The notes under the pieces are model-generated. The model saw nothing but the letters and a program-made list of their open reading frames with translations, searched no databases and was not told where the DNA came from. From JBHHZI01 sp046757965 (GTDB taxonomy: Bacteria > Acidobacteriota > Polarisedimenticolia > SMYD01): DNA of 6,322 nt. The stretch spans positions 1-6,322 of the forward strand of contig JBHHZI010000172.1 of NCBI GenBank assembly GCA_046757965.1, in the 5' to 3' direction. Positions 1 through 6,322 of this stretch are shown here, piece by piece. Both the position numbers and the translations under genes were made by a program. Within the stretch, counting starts at the first letter, position 1. Each line of letters starts with the position of its first letter.

Positions 1-613
1 CCTCGACGCGCCACAGGAGCGACGCGCCGGCCGGGAGCGAGTCCAGCACCGTGGGAGGGACCTGGCAGTGTGTGTCCTCGAGCGCTTCGCTGGTCCAGAG
101 AATGTCCAGATCCGGTGTGGCCAGCCAGACCCGGTAGCGAGCGCCCTCGGGCCCCTGCCAGCGCAGCAGGCAGTCATGCACCCGGCAGGGGCCGTCTGCG
201 GAGCGGCGAGAGCGGATGACCTCTTGATGGGTGGACCGATAGACGCCCGGCGGTGCCGGTTGCACGGACATCACCTGCAGGATGATGCCAGAGACGGCGA
301 CGGTGGCCGCCACGGCAGCCACCGCTGTCCAGCCGAGCCGAGCGGGAGTCCACCTCCTGATCCCGATGGCGTGCTCCGATGTTCGGCGGGCTTCATCCCG
401 GGCATGGTGGGCGAGGCGCCAGGCCTCTGCGCAGGCCGGGCACTCGATGCCGTGGGCCACCAGAGGGGCAACCTCGTTCTCCGACAGGGCTCCCCAGGCG
501 GCGTCGAAGATGGCCTCGGGAGCCGGGCAGTCCGGACAGACGGTCTCACCGGTGCTGGCCAGTGACGCCAGCGCCCGGCACCACACCTCTTCGGGATGTT
601 CGTCTGGAATCAT
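1..613 (-). CDS. Putative zinc-motif anti-sigma factor, single-pass membrane protein (C-terminus cut off by left edge)
   Basis: Translating the minus strand from the ATG at 613 gives 204 residues with no stop before the window edge. Seen: a cytoplasmic-looking N-terminus with a CPDC pair (C26, C29), then H54-x3-C58-x2-C61, which matches the Hx3Cx2C signature of the ZAS (zf-HC2) anti-sigma domain. A hydrophobic membrane segment follows at about residues 92-116 (rich in A, V, I, L after R88/R92). The part after the membrane contains a strand pattern around residues 149-175 (LLRWQGPEGARYRVWL) resembling fibronectin-III-like domains found outside the membrane in similar proteins. The start overlaps the stop of the upstream sigma-factor gene in ATGA, which suggests translational coupling. 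Family knowledge: ZAS proteins bind and hold their cognate sigma factor at the membrane. Inference: this is the anti-sigma partner of that factor. Binding itself cannot be seen, and the C-terminal length is unknown. Confidence 0.82.
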   Translation of the reverse strand, partial: MIPDEHPEEVWCRALASLASTGETVCPDCPAPEAIFDAAWGALSENEVAPLVAHGIECPACAEAWRLAHHARDEARRTSEHAIGIRRWTPARLGWTAVAAVAATVAVSGIILQVMSVQPAPPGVYRSTHQEVIRSRRSADGPCRVHDCLLRWQGPEGARYRVWLATPDLDILWTSEALEDTHCQVPPTVLDSLPAGASLLWRVE

Positions 614-1101
614 CGATGAATTCCCTGGCTTCGCAAGCAGGTGCGCAGATCCCGCAGCCCTCGGTGAAGCAGGTTGTCCACCTTCTTCGTGTTCCAGGCC
701 AGGATCGGTTCGATCTCGGCGCGGCCATAACCGAGAAGAAAGAGTCCCACCACGGTGCGTCGAGTCTCACTCAATCGGCGCCAGCACATCTGGATCGCCC
801 GCCCGATCTCGTGAGCTTCATCCGGGTCGATTGACGGCTCCCGGCCGTCCGGCGCCGGGTCCACACCCTCGAGGGAGACCTCCGGGTGTCGCTGAAATCT
901 GCGGATCTCGTCCACCATGGTGCTGTACGCGGCCTTCCACAGATAAGACGTCGGTGGAGGGCGATTCTCCTCACCCTGGAGAGAGTTTTCCGGGTGACGG
1001 TGCCGGGCCTGGAGCACGCGGAGCAGGGCCGACTGGGTGATGTCGTCGCGGCGATCCGATAGCCAGGAGGGGCAGAGCCGGCGCACGATGCTGGACAGCA
1101 T
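610..1101 (-). CDS. Sigma-70 family (ECF-like) RNA polymerase sigma factor, short N-terminus
   Basis: The 163-residue product shows a region 2-like segment at about residues 1-75 (DDITQSALLRVL, then SYLWKAAYSTMVDEIRR, the helix that usually contacts the -10 element). After a variable acidic/proline linker (about 78-95) comes a region 4 helix-turn-helix at about 105-155 (RRTVVGLFLLGYGRAEI, then NTKKVDNLLHRGLRDLR), which follows the usual pattern for -35 recognition. The ATG at 1101 is the first start after an in-frame TGA at 1110-1108. It has only a poor ribosome binding site, and the N-terminus lacks about 15-25 residues that usually precede region 2 in this family, so the 5' end may be mis-called or damaged. 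The stop overlaps the start of the putative anti-sigma gene (ATGA), typical of a sigma/anti-sigma operon. It probably directs transcription of a small regulon; the targets are unknown. Confidence 0.85.
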   Translation of the reverse strand: MLSSIVRRLCPSWLSDRRDDITQSALLRVLQARHRHPENSLQGEENRPPPTSYLWKAAYSTMVDEIRRFQRHPEVSLEGVDPAPDGREPSIDPDEAHEIGRAIQMCWRRLSETRRTVVGLFLLGYGRAEIEPILAWNTKKVDNLLHRGLRDLRTCLRSQGIHR

Positions 1102-1120
1102 TCGACGTCACCCACCCGGG

Positions 1121-2381
1121 ATGAGCTGGCGTCTCGTCCAGCAGATGGTGGTCGTGACGGTCGCCTCGTTCATCTGCCCGGCGACCGGCTGGACCGCGAA
1201 CACGGTCCGACCGGCGCCCCCTGCCGCTGCTCGCGCGACCGCGGGTCAGCCGGACCGGCTGTCGGCGGACTGGTGGAGGCGTGCTCGGCGCGAGATCACG
1301 GCGTCCGAGTATCAGAGCACCTGGCAGAGCCAGACGCGATTCGACGATTTGAAGGCGGCATGGCAGGCGCCAGACCGTGCGCAGGGATTTCGCACCTACT
1401 TCACGCCGCGGGCATCCGGGTCGTGCCGCGCACCACGACGACGGTGAACTGGGAGTGGTCCCTGTCCCTCGCAAGATACGGCCAGGGAGATTCGATGTGG
1501 CCCGTGGAACCGGGGGACCTGTCGCCCATGGGCAATCGCCTCGATCATCACCGGGGTGGTCTGGAGGAACGGTACGTGAACAGTCCGCGAGGGCTGGAGC
1601 AGGGATTCGTGCTGCCGGCGCCCCCGCAAGACATGGCGCGACTGCTAGGTGTGAAGGCCGTGGACGGTCCCGCGCTGGTTTCGAGAAACACGCGAGGCAT
1701 CGATCCGCAGACGCTGATTCATCTCGACCTGGATCTGAGCGGCGGTCTCGTGCCGGTGATCGCGGCCGACGGTCAGGCCGTGGACTTTGCCTTGCCTGGC
1801 GGAGCCACGGTCGTGCATCATGCCGAACTCTCGGCGACAGGCGCCGCCGGGACCGTGCTGCCCGCCTGGATGGAAGGATACGCCGGCGACACGATGCGTG
1901 GCATCCGACTGGTCGTGGATACCGATGATGCGATCTATCCGATCACCATCGACCCGCTGGCCACCAGTCCTGCCTGGACGGCCGAGAGCAATCAGGTTCT
2001 GTCCCTGTCGCTGACCGGATCGGACGGGACGCAGGTCACTCTCTCTGTGCCACCCGGAGCGATTCTCGGTGGAGAAGATGTGTCCCTGACCTGGGTCACC
2101 GATCTGCAGGGGTTGTTCCTCGGGCAGGGAATGCAGGCGGCCGTCCGGATGGCTCCTCAGGGCATGCGACTTCTCCAGCCGGCGAGCCGATCTCGTGCCT
2201 GGAATCCGAGGCCGCAGATGGGAATCTATCGAAGGACGGTCGCCTGATCCGGGGACAGGATTACTGGGAGATCGAGGTCTCGTGGGAGGTCATCATCGGA
2301 GGTGCGAACGGCGGCCAACGGTTCATCTTCGGCCCGATCGGCTGCGAGGGCCTCGATACGTTCGTCGCGAGGAAACAGTGA
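1121..2381 (+). pseudogene. Secreted FG-GAP-type N-terminal module plus ZU5-like domain, broken by two apparent frameshifts
   Basis: The coding signal passes through three frames. Segment 1 (1121 to about 1410) starts MSWRLVQQM, has a hydrophobic signal peptide (to about residue 26) and ends FRTYFTP. Segment 2 (about 1411-2184) continues GIRVVPRT and WEWSLSLARYG through YPITIDPLATSPAWTAESN. Segment 3 (about 2184-2381) reads CLESEAADGNLSKDGRLI to a TGA. Restoring one base at each junction gives one protein of about 420 residues. From memory, segments 1-2 resemble the region ahead of the repeats in secreted FG-GAP/integrin-type propeller proteins of Acidobacteriota. Here, instead of FG-GAP repeats, there is a stretch (about residues 300-360, TQVTLSVPPGAILGG onward) resembling ZU5-like beta domains. 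Function is unknown; export to the envelope or outside is likely. The start at 1121 fits the signal peptide but has no clear ribosome site; ATG codons at 1088 and 1037 are alternatives that would overlap the sigma gene. It could be a true pseudogene or an intact gene with sequencing errors. Confidence 0.7.
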
Positions 2382-2518
2382 CGGTTTCACGAGTCGGTCG
2401 GTGTGGCGAGGACATGATCTGCACGGCCCACCCACCCGGGGCACGGAGTCTCGCGATCGTGTGATCGTGTCCCGACGGGCCGGGCCGCGACCGCACACGA
2501 GCCGCCTTCCCGGCCGCG

Positions 2519-2920
2519 ATGGCCCTCGGCGAGCCCGGGGCCACTCTCATCCGGAAGAGACTCCCTAAGGGCATCCGGGAGGTGATGAACTGGGGCATGA
2601 TCACCTACGAGGTGCCTCTGACGACCTGCCCCGACACCTACAACGGCCAGCCTCTCATGTATGCCGCGCTGGCCTCGCAGAAGAATCACATGGCCCTCTA
2701 TCTTACCGGCTGTTACATGCGCCCGGAGATACGGAAGCAATTCGAAGACGCCTACAAGGCCGCCGGCAAGCGTCTCGATGCCGGGAAGTCGTGCCTGCGA
2801 TTCAAGAAGATCGACGACCTGCCTCTGGATGTGATCGGCGATGCGATCGCCGGCTTCACCACCGGCGAATTCATCGCCATGGCCCAGGTCGGGTGCGGTC
2901 CCGGGAAGCGGGCCCGCTGA
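2519..2920 (+). CDS. DUF1801 (YdhG-like) domain protein
   Basis: The 133-residue product carries the recognisable landmarks of DUF1801 (PF08818): RKRLPKGIREVMNWGMITYEVP (residues 12-33, part of the first helix and strand), ALASQKNHMALYLTG (50-64), GKRLDAGKSCLRFKK (83-97) and DDLPLDVIGDAIA (99-111). The family is small, soluble and cytoplasmic. One member, Bacillus subtilis YdhG (Fra), has been described as a frataxin-like iron-handling protein, but that role cannot be transferred safely to this subgroup. The ATG at 2519 is the only in-frame start after a TGA at 2462-2464, yet it lacks a ribosome binding site. The usual N-terminal stretch (a TVxEYLxxLP-like motif before the first helix) is not found intact; traces may lie in other frames just upstream. 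The 5' end may therefore be frameshifted or misread. No link to the neighbouring genes is evident beyond shared direction. Confidence 0.8.
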   Translation: MALGEPGATLIRKRLPKGIREVMNWGMITYEVPLTTCPDTYNGQPLMYAALASQKNHMALYLTGCYMRPEIRKQFEDAYKAAGKRLDAGKSCLRFKKIDDLPLDVIGDAIAGFTTGEFIAMAQVGCGPGKRAR

Positions 2921-3041
2921 CGCTGACCGACGGCGGCGACACGTGGACCTGTTCTCCGCCCCCTCCGGCCTGCCATCGCTGGTGTGGCATCATGGGCCAT
3001 CCTTGTGCCCGGGTGTCGTGTCCGGGCCGGAAGGAACGCAG

Positions 3042-3047
3042 AAGGAG
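3042..3047 (+). promoter_or_regulatory. Ribosome binding site of the S9 peptidase gene
   Basis: AAGGAG lies 6 bases ahead of the ATG at 3054. It favours that start over upstream in-frame codons and over the internal ATG at 3114, which would give a shorter signal peptide and has only a weak AGGA in front of it. Confidence 0.75.
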
Positions 3048-3053
3048 AACCTG

Positions 3054-5306
3054 ATGAGCGAGAGAATCCGGCCAGGAGACGCGTCGCGCCCTGGACGCAG
3101 CGTGCAGGACCTGATGAGAGCACTCGCGTGCGCAGCGGTCGTGAGTGCGGCTGTCTGCATTCTCTCGGTCCCGGCCGCCGCATCCTCCGGAGAGACCTCG
3201 GAGGCACCTCCACCAGCGGCGCCGGGCTGGACCCCCGACCTGTGCATGAGCTTTGCCACTCCTAGCGCGACGGCCGTCTCGTTCGACGGACGGCAGGTGG
3301 CCTACGTGGTGCGCACGCCACTGATGGAGGGCAAGAAGTCGGAATGGGTCAGCCGCATCTGGGTGGCGGCCGCCGACGGATCGTCCAACAAGCAGTTCAC
3401 CCGGGGCGAGACGTCGGCGAATGCCCCCGCCTTCTCGCCCGACGGGCGGTGGCTGGCGTTCACCGCGGCCCGTGGCGGCGAGGCCGGGAGCAGTCCGACG
3501 GCCCAGATCTGGCTGCTTCCGATGTCCGGCGGAGAGGCCCGCCAGCTCACGGATGTCGCCAGCAGCGTTGACGCTTTCCGCTGGTCGCCGGACGGCACAC
3601 GCATCGCTTTCCTCACAGGAGATCCCGACACGCCGCAGGAGAAGAAGAAGAAAGAGGAGAAGCGCGCGGTCATCCTCGTGGATTCCGACTTCAAGATGGC
3701 TCGCCTGCACGTGCTGCGCGTCGTAAGCGATGACGAGGCGCCGGCCACGTCCCTGCCGCTGACCGCGGGAGAGGCGTATGTCACGTCTTTCGACTGGTCT
3801 TCCGACGGGACGCGCATCGTGTTCGCGCACCAGCCCGATCCGCGCACCAACACGTCGTTGATGCGCGGGGACCTGTCGGTCGTCTCGGTGCCGGATGAGG
3901 ACGAACTCGCCCGACTTGCGACAGAGGCCCGGGCCGAGAGCGAGGCGACCCGGTCCGCCGAGGAGGAGAAGGCCACGCCTCCGGCCGATGTCGAGGCCCC
4001 GGATGACGCTGCGGGGGAGGCGGCCGATCAGCCTGGCCCGGTCGGCGTCACCTCATCGCTGGTCAGTCTGGGAGGGGTCGAGCGCAACCCGCACTGGTCG
4101 CCGGACGGAAACTGGATCGTCTTCGAAGGGACCGGCGATGTTCCCGAGCCGATCGGTCTGGCGGATCTGTACGTGGTATCGCCAGACGGCTCGCGGGTCC
4201 GACGCCTGACGCAGACGCCGGACAGGAACGCACGCATCCTGGGCTGGTCAGGCGACAGCCGCTCGGTCTTCATCGTCGAGAACGACGGCATGTCCCGTCA
4301 CATCCTCGCGGTGCCGCGCATGACCGGGCAGATCCGGCAGGTGACGACGGGGGACGGGATCGTCGGGGCGGCTGCCCTCGGTGCTCACGGCAGCCGGGTG
4401 GCCTTCTCCTGGCAGACGGTCGACACGCCGCCCGAGGTCTTCGTCTCGTCCACGCGCCGCGCGGCTCCGGAACGCATCAGCGAACTCAATGTCGATATCC
4501 CGCTCCCGCCGATGGGGCGAACCGAGTTGCTCCACTGGAAGGCGCCGGATGGCACACCGGTGGAGGGGTTGCTGACCCTGCCGGTCGATGGGCCGCCGGA
4601 TCAGCGAGTGCCCCTCATTCTCAACGTTCACGGCGGGCCAGGCGGGGTGTTCGGCCGGAACTTCACCGGTGGGCCGGGTCTGTACATGATCCAGTTCTTT
4701 GCCCAGCACGGCTTCGCGGTGCTGCGCCCGAATCCTCGCGGCTCGACCGGCTACGGCAAGGAATTTCGCTACGCCAACTTCCGCGACTGGGGTTACGGCG
4801 ATCTGAGTGATCTTCTCGCCGGTGTGGATCTTCTCATCGAGCAGGAAGTGGCCGACCCGGACCGGCTGTTCCTGATGGGCTGGAGCTACGGCGGCTACAT
4901 GACGTCGTTCGCCGTGACCCGCACGGATCGGTTCAAGGCAGCGAGCATGGGCGCCGGGTTGCCGGATCTCATCAGCATGGTGACCACCACCGATGTCGGA
5001 GACTACCTGGTCGCGCACATGGGGGCCGAGTACTGGGACGACCCGGATATCTATCGACGTCACTCGGCCATTGCCCACATCTCACGCGTGGTCACTCCGA
5101 CGCAGGTGATGCACGGCGCCAACGATCGGCGTGTGCCGTTGACCCAGGGGATCGAGTTCTACCGTTCCCTGCAGCGTCGGGGGGTGCCGACCGAGATGGT
5201 GGTCTACCCGCGCACGCCCCACGGACCGCGAGAGCCGAAGCTGCTGATGGATGTTTCTCCGCGCATCCTCGCCTGGTTCGAGAAGTACCTCCCGGAAACC
5301 CCGTGA
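3054..5306 (+). CDS. Secreted S9 family (prolyl oligopeptidase-like) serine peptidase with N-terminal beta-propeller
   Basis: The product is 750 residues and intact. It has a signal peptide (hydrophobic core about 23-40, probable cleavage after VPAAA, about residue 43), so it likely acts in the periplasm or outside the cell. At least five PD40/TolB-like propeller motifs of the type WSPDG..I.F start near residues 126, 175, 246, 346 and 396. The C-terminal alpha/beta hydrolase domain (about 500-750) has the oxyanion-region HGGPGG at 526-531 and nucleophile Ser611 in GWSYGGYM. Asp691 (HGANDRRVP) and His723 (TPHGPREPK) complete the triad, so it should be catalytically competent. Such enzymes cleave oligopeptides, often as dipeptidyl or acylaminoacyl peptidases; substrate preference cannot be read here. 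Oddities are a Lys/Glu run (about 196-204) and a long Ala/Glu-rich linker (about 281-330) inside the propeller. It stands alone, with gaps of 133 and 175 bases on either side. Confidence 0.96.
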   Translation: MSERIRPGDASRPGRSVQDLMRALACAAVVSAAVCILSVPAAASSGETSEAPPPAAPGWTPDLCMSFATPSATAVSFDGRQVAYVVRTPLMEGKKSEWVSRIWVAAADGSSNKQFTRGETSANAPAFSPDGRWLAFTAARGGEAGSSPTAQIWLLPMSGGEARQLTDVASSVDAFRWSPDGTRIAFLTGDPDTPQEKKKKEEKRAVILVDSDFKMARLHVLRVVSDDEAPATSLPLTAGEAYVTSFDWSSDGTRIVFAHQPDPRTNTSLMRGDLSVVSVPDEDELARLATEARAESEATRSAEEEKATPPADVEAPDDAAGEAADQPGPVGVTSSLVSLGGVERNPHWSPDGNWIVFEGTGDVPEPIGLADLYVVSPDGSRVRRLTQTPDRNARILGWSGDSRSVFIVENDGMSRHILAVPRMTGQIRQVTTGDGIVGAAALGAHGSRVAFSWQTVDTPPEVFVSSTRRAAPERISELNVDIPLPPMGRTELLHWKAPDGTPVEGLLTLPVDGPPDQRVPLILNVHGGPGGVFGRNFTGGPGLYMIQFFAQHGFAVLRPNPRGSTGYGKEFRYANFRDWGYGDLSDLLAGVDLLIEQEVADPDRLFLMGWSYGGYMTSFAVTRTDRFKAASMGAGLPDLISMVTTTDVGDYLVAHMGAEYWDDPDIYRRHSAIAHISRVVTPTQVMHGANDRRVPLTQGIEFYRSLQRRGVPTEMVVYPRTPHGPREPKLLMDVSPRILAWFEKYLPETP

Positions 5307-5334
5307 CCCGGCGCCGGCCGGTCCGGCATCCGGG

Positions 5335-5363
5335 CTGCAAATCCGTGCCGGGCACGATATACT
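5335..5363 (+). promoter_or_regulatory. Candidate sigma-70-type promoter for the kinase gene
   Basis: CTGCAA (5335-5340, 3 of 6 matches to TTGACA) is followed after 17 bases by TATACT (5358-5363, 5 of 6 matches to TATAAT). This implies a leader of roughly 110 bases before the kinase ATG. The spacer holds a small perfect inverted repeat, CGTGC-CGG-GCACG (5344-5356). The -10 match stands out in otherwise GC-rich DNA, but the -35 match is weak. Confidence 0.45.
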
Positions 5364-5481
5364 GCGGCGCGTATCGGGGCAGGCACCGGGAGTTTTCTCG
5401 CCTCCGGCTCACGCGCTCCTCCGGGCGCGGTCCGCGAGGGTTCTCTCCTCCGTTTTCCTCGCCTCGAGCCATGGAGAGAGC

Positions 5482-6322
5482 ATGATCGGCAAGACGCTGG
5501 GGCGTTATCGCGTCCTTGACAGGATCGGCGAAGGGGGAATGGGGTCGGTCTACGTGGCCGAGGACACCTCCCTGCACCGCAAGGTGGCGCTGAAGGTCCT
5601 GCGCCCGGAGGTCAGCGGTGATGCCACGCGGCTCGACCGGTTCCGTCGCGAGGCGCAGGCGGTGGCGGCGCTCAACCATCCCAACATCGTCACCATCCAT
5701 TCCATCGAGGAGTCGCCCGAGGGTCCGTTCATGACCATGGAACTGGTCAGGGGCAAGGGACTGGACCAGCTCGTCAGCGGCGATGGCCTGAGTGTGCAAC
5801 GCATGCTCGAGATCGTCCAGCCACTGGTCAAGGCGCTGGTGGCAGCCCACGGGGGAGGCATCACGCACCGAGATCTGAAGCCGGCCAACATCATGGTGAC
5901 CGACGATGGCGAGGTGAAGATCCTCGACTTCGGCGTGGCGAAGCTGCACGCGACGGGCGACTCGGGCGAGCACACCCAGATGCCGACCCAGACCTTGACG
6001 GCCGATGGCGCCATCATGGGTACCGTGCCGTACATGTCACCGGAGCAGGTGCAGGGCAAGCCGGTCGACCACCGGGCGGACATCTTTTCCCTGGGCGCAG
6101 TGCTCTATGAGATGGCCACCGGGCACCGGCCGTTCGTCGGCGAGACGACCGCCGACGTGGCGTCCGGCATCCTCAGGGATATTCCCCAGCCGATCGCCGA
6201 CACCCGACCCGACATACCGGAGCCGCTGGCGCGCATCGTCACCCGCTGCCTGGAGAAGGAACCGGAACTGCGCTACCAGTCGGCCGAGGACATCCAGACG
6301 GCGCTGGCGAAGGTCGGTGAGA
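5482..6322 (+). CDS. Hanks-type (PknB-like) Ser/Thr protein kinase, C-terminus beyond right edge
   Basis: The 280 residues in the window contain a complete kinase catalytic domain (about 9-275). Visible landmarks are the glycine loop GEGGMGSVY (16-24), ATP-anchoring Lys38 in VALKVL, helix-C Glu57 in RREAQA, catalytic loop HRDLKPAN (129-136, with Asp131, Lys133 and Asn136), and DFG (149-151). An activation loop with several Thr residues (165, 169, 171, 173) leads to GTVPYMSPEQ (180-189), followed by the subdomain IX Asp200 and the subdomain XI Arg264. All key residues are present, so it should be an active kinase that phosphorylates Ser/Thr on itself and on other proteins. In family members a membrane segment and a sensory domain (PASTA, WD40/TolB-like or TPR) often follow, but that part is outside the window. 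The ATG at 5482 has GGAG at 5473-5476, 5 bases upstream. No substrate can be named from this context. Confidence 0.97.
   Translation, partial: MIGKTLGRYRVLDRIGEGGMGSVYVAEDTSLHRKVALKVLRPEVSGDATRLDRFRREAQAVAALNHPNIVTIHSIEESPEGPFMTMELVRGKGLDQLVSGDGLSVQRMLEIVQPLVKALVAAHGGGITHRDLKPANIMVTDDGEVKILDFGVAKLHATGDSGEHTQMPTQTLTADGAIMGTVPYMSPEQVQGKPVDHRADIFSLGAVLYEMATGHRPFVGETTADVASGILRDIPQPIADTRPDIPEPLARIVTRCLEKEPELRYQSAEDIQTALAKVGE

Noticed and set aside
282..1040. Open frame of 252 codons on the plus strand across the sigma/anti-sigma genes
   Set aside because: It is antisense to two genes with recognisable motifs. The translation is low-complexity in P, R, S and G and shows no domain.
1102..1173. In-frame extension of the sigma gene upstream (MNEATVTTTI...) separated from it by a TGA at 1108-1110
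   Set aside because: The extension does not resemble the missing sigma N-terminus and is the complement of the signal-peptide coding region. Stop readthrough or recoding is not supported.
2967..2998. Imperfect inverted repeat (GGCC-TGCCA ... TGGCA ... GGCC) in the gap before the peptidase gene
   Set aside because: The arms are short and interrupted and no T-run follows, so it is not convincing as a terminator or operator.
2871..3830. Open frame of 319 codons on the minus strand opposite the peptidase N-terminus
   Set aside because: Arg/Gly-rich shadow composition, overlapping the signal peptide and propeller of a solid gene.
4248..5078. Long open frame (276 codons) on the minus strand opposite the peptidase gene
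   Set aside because: It lies entirely antisense to a gene with clear catalytic motifs. Its composition (rich in R, H, D, V) is typical of a shadow frame in GC-rich DNA and it has no recognisable domain.
5308..5317. Palindrome CCGGCGCCGG just after the peptidase stop
   Set aside because: It has no loop and no following T-run, and such palindromes are frequent by chance in this base composition. It is not called a terminator.
5092..5973. Open frame of 293 codons on the minus strand opposite the peptidase end and kinase start
   Set aside because: It crosses two well-supported plus-strand genes and the intergenic gap, with no family motif and no ribosome site evident. It is treated as a shadow.

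Overview
This is a GC-rich (roughly 65 %) bacterial window, probably a metagenomic contig. Its gene complement is a regulatory sigma factor with a zinc-motif membrane partner, a secreted protein built like the N-terminal part of FG-GAP propeller proteins, a secreted S9 prolyl-oligopeptidase-family peptidase and a Hanks-type Ser/Thr kinase. I have seen this combination most often in Acidobacteriota (Thermoanaerobaculia or Holophagae-like lineages). That assignment is inference from gene content; the window has no rRNA or other phylogenetic marker.

Layout. Positions 1-1101 (minus strand) hold a two-gene unit: a short sigma-70-family factor (610-1101) and, overlapping it by 4 bases (ATGA), a putative zinc-motif anti-sigma membrane protein (1-613) that runs off the left edge. 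Divergently, with only 19 bases between the proposed starts, lies a secreted-protein gene (1121-2381, plus strand). It reads as one protein only if two single-base deletions, near 1410 and 2184, are repaired, so it is either a pseudogene or a sequencing-damaged gene. Next come a small DUF1801 (YdhG-like) protein (2519-2920) with an ill-defined 5' end, an intact 750-residue S9 peptidase with a signal sequence (3054-5306), and a Ser/Thr protein kinase (5482 to the right edge) whose whole catalytic domain is inside the window. A plausible sigma-70-type promoter lies in the 175-base gap before the kinase.

How the genes may work together. The sigma/anti-sigma pair looks like a self-contained switch linking an envelope signal to transcription. 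The divergent secreted protein could be one of its targets, but this rests on arrangement only. DUF1801, the peptidase and the kinase are co-directional, but each is separated by more than 100 bases, so no tight operon is evident. I found no RNA genes, mobile elements, CRISPR arrays, long repeats or convincing rho-independent terminators. I did not find a clearly new multi-gene system. The items most worth checking are the doubly frameshifted secreted gene and the unusual zinc-ligand arrangement of the anti-sigma protein.
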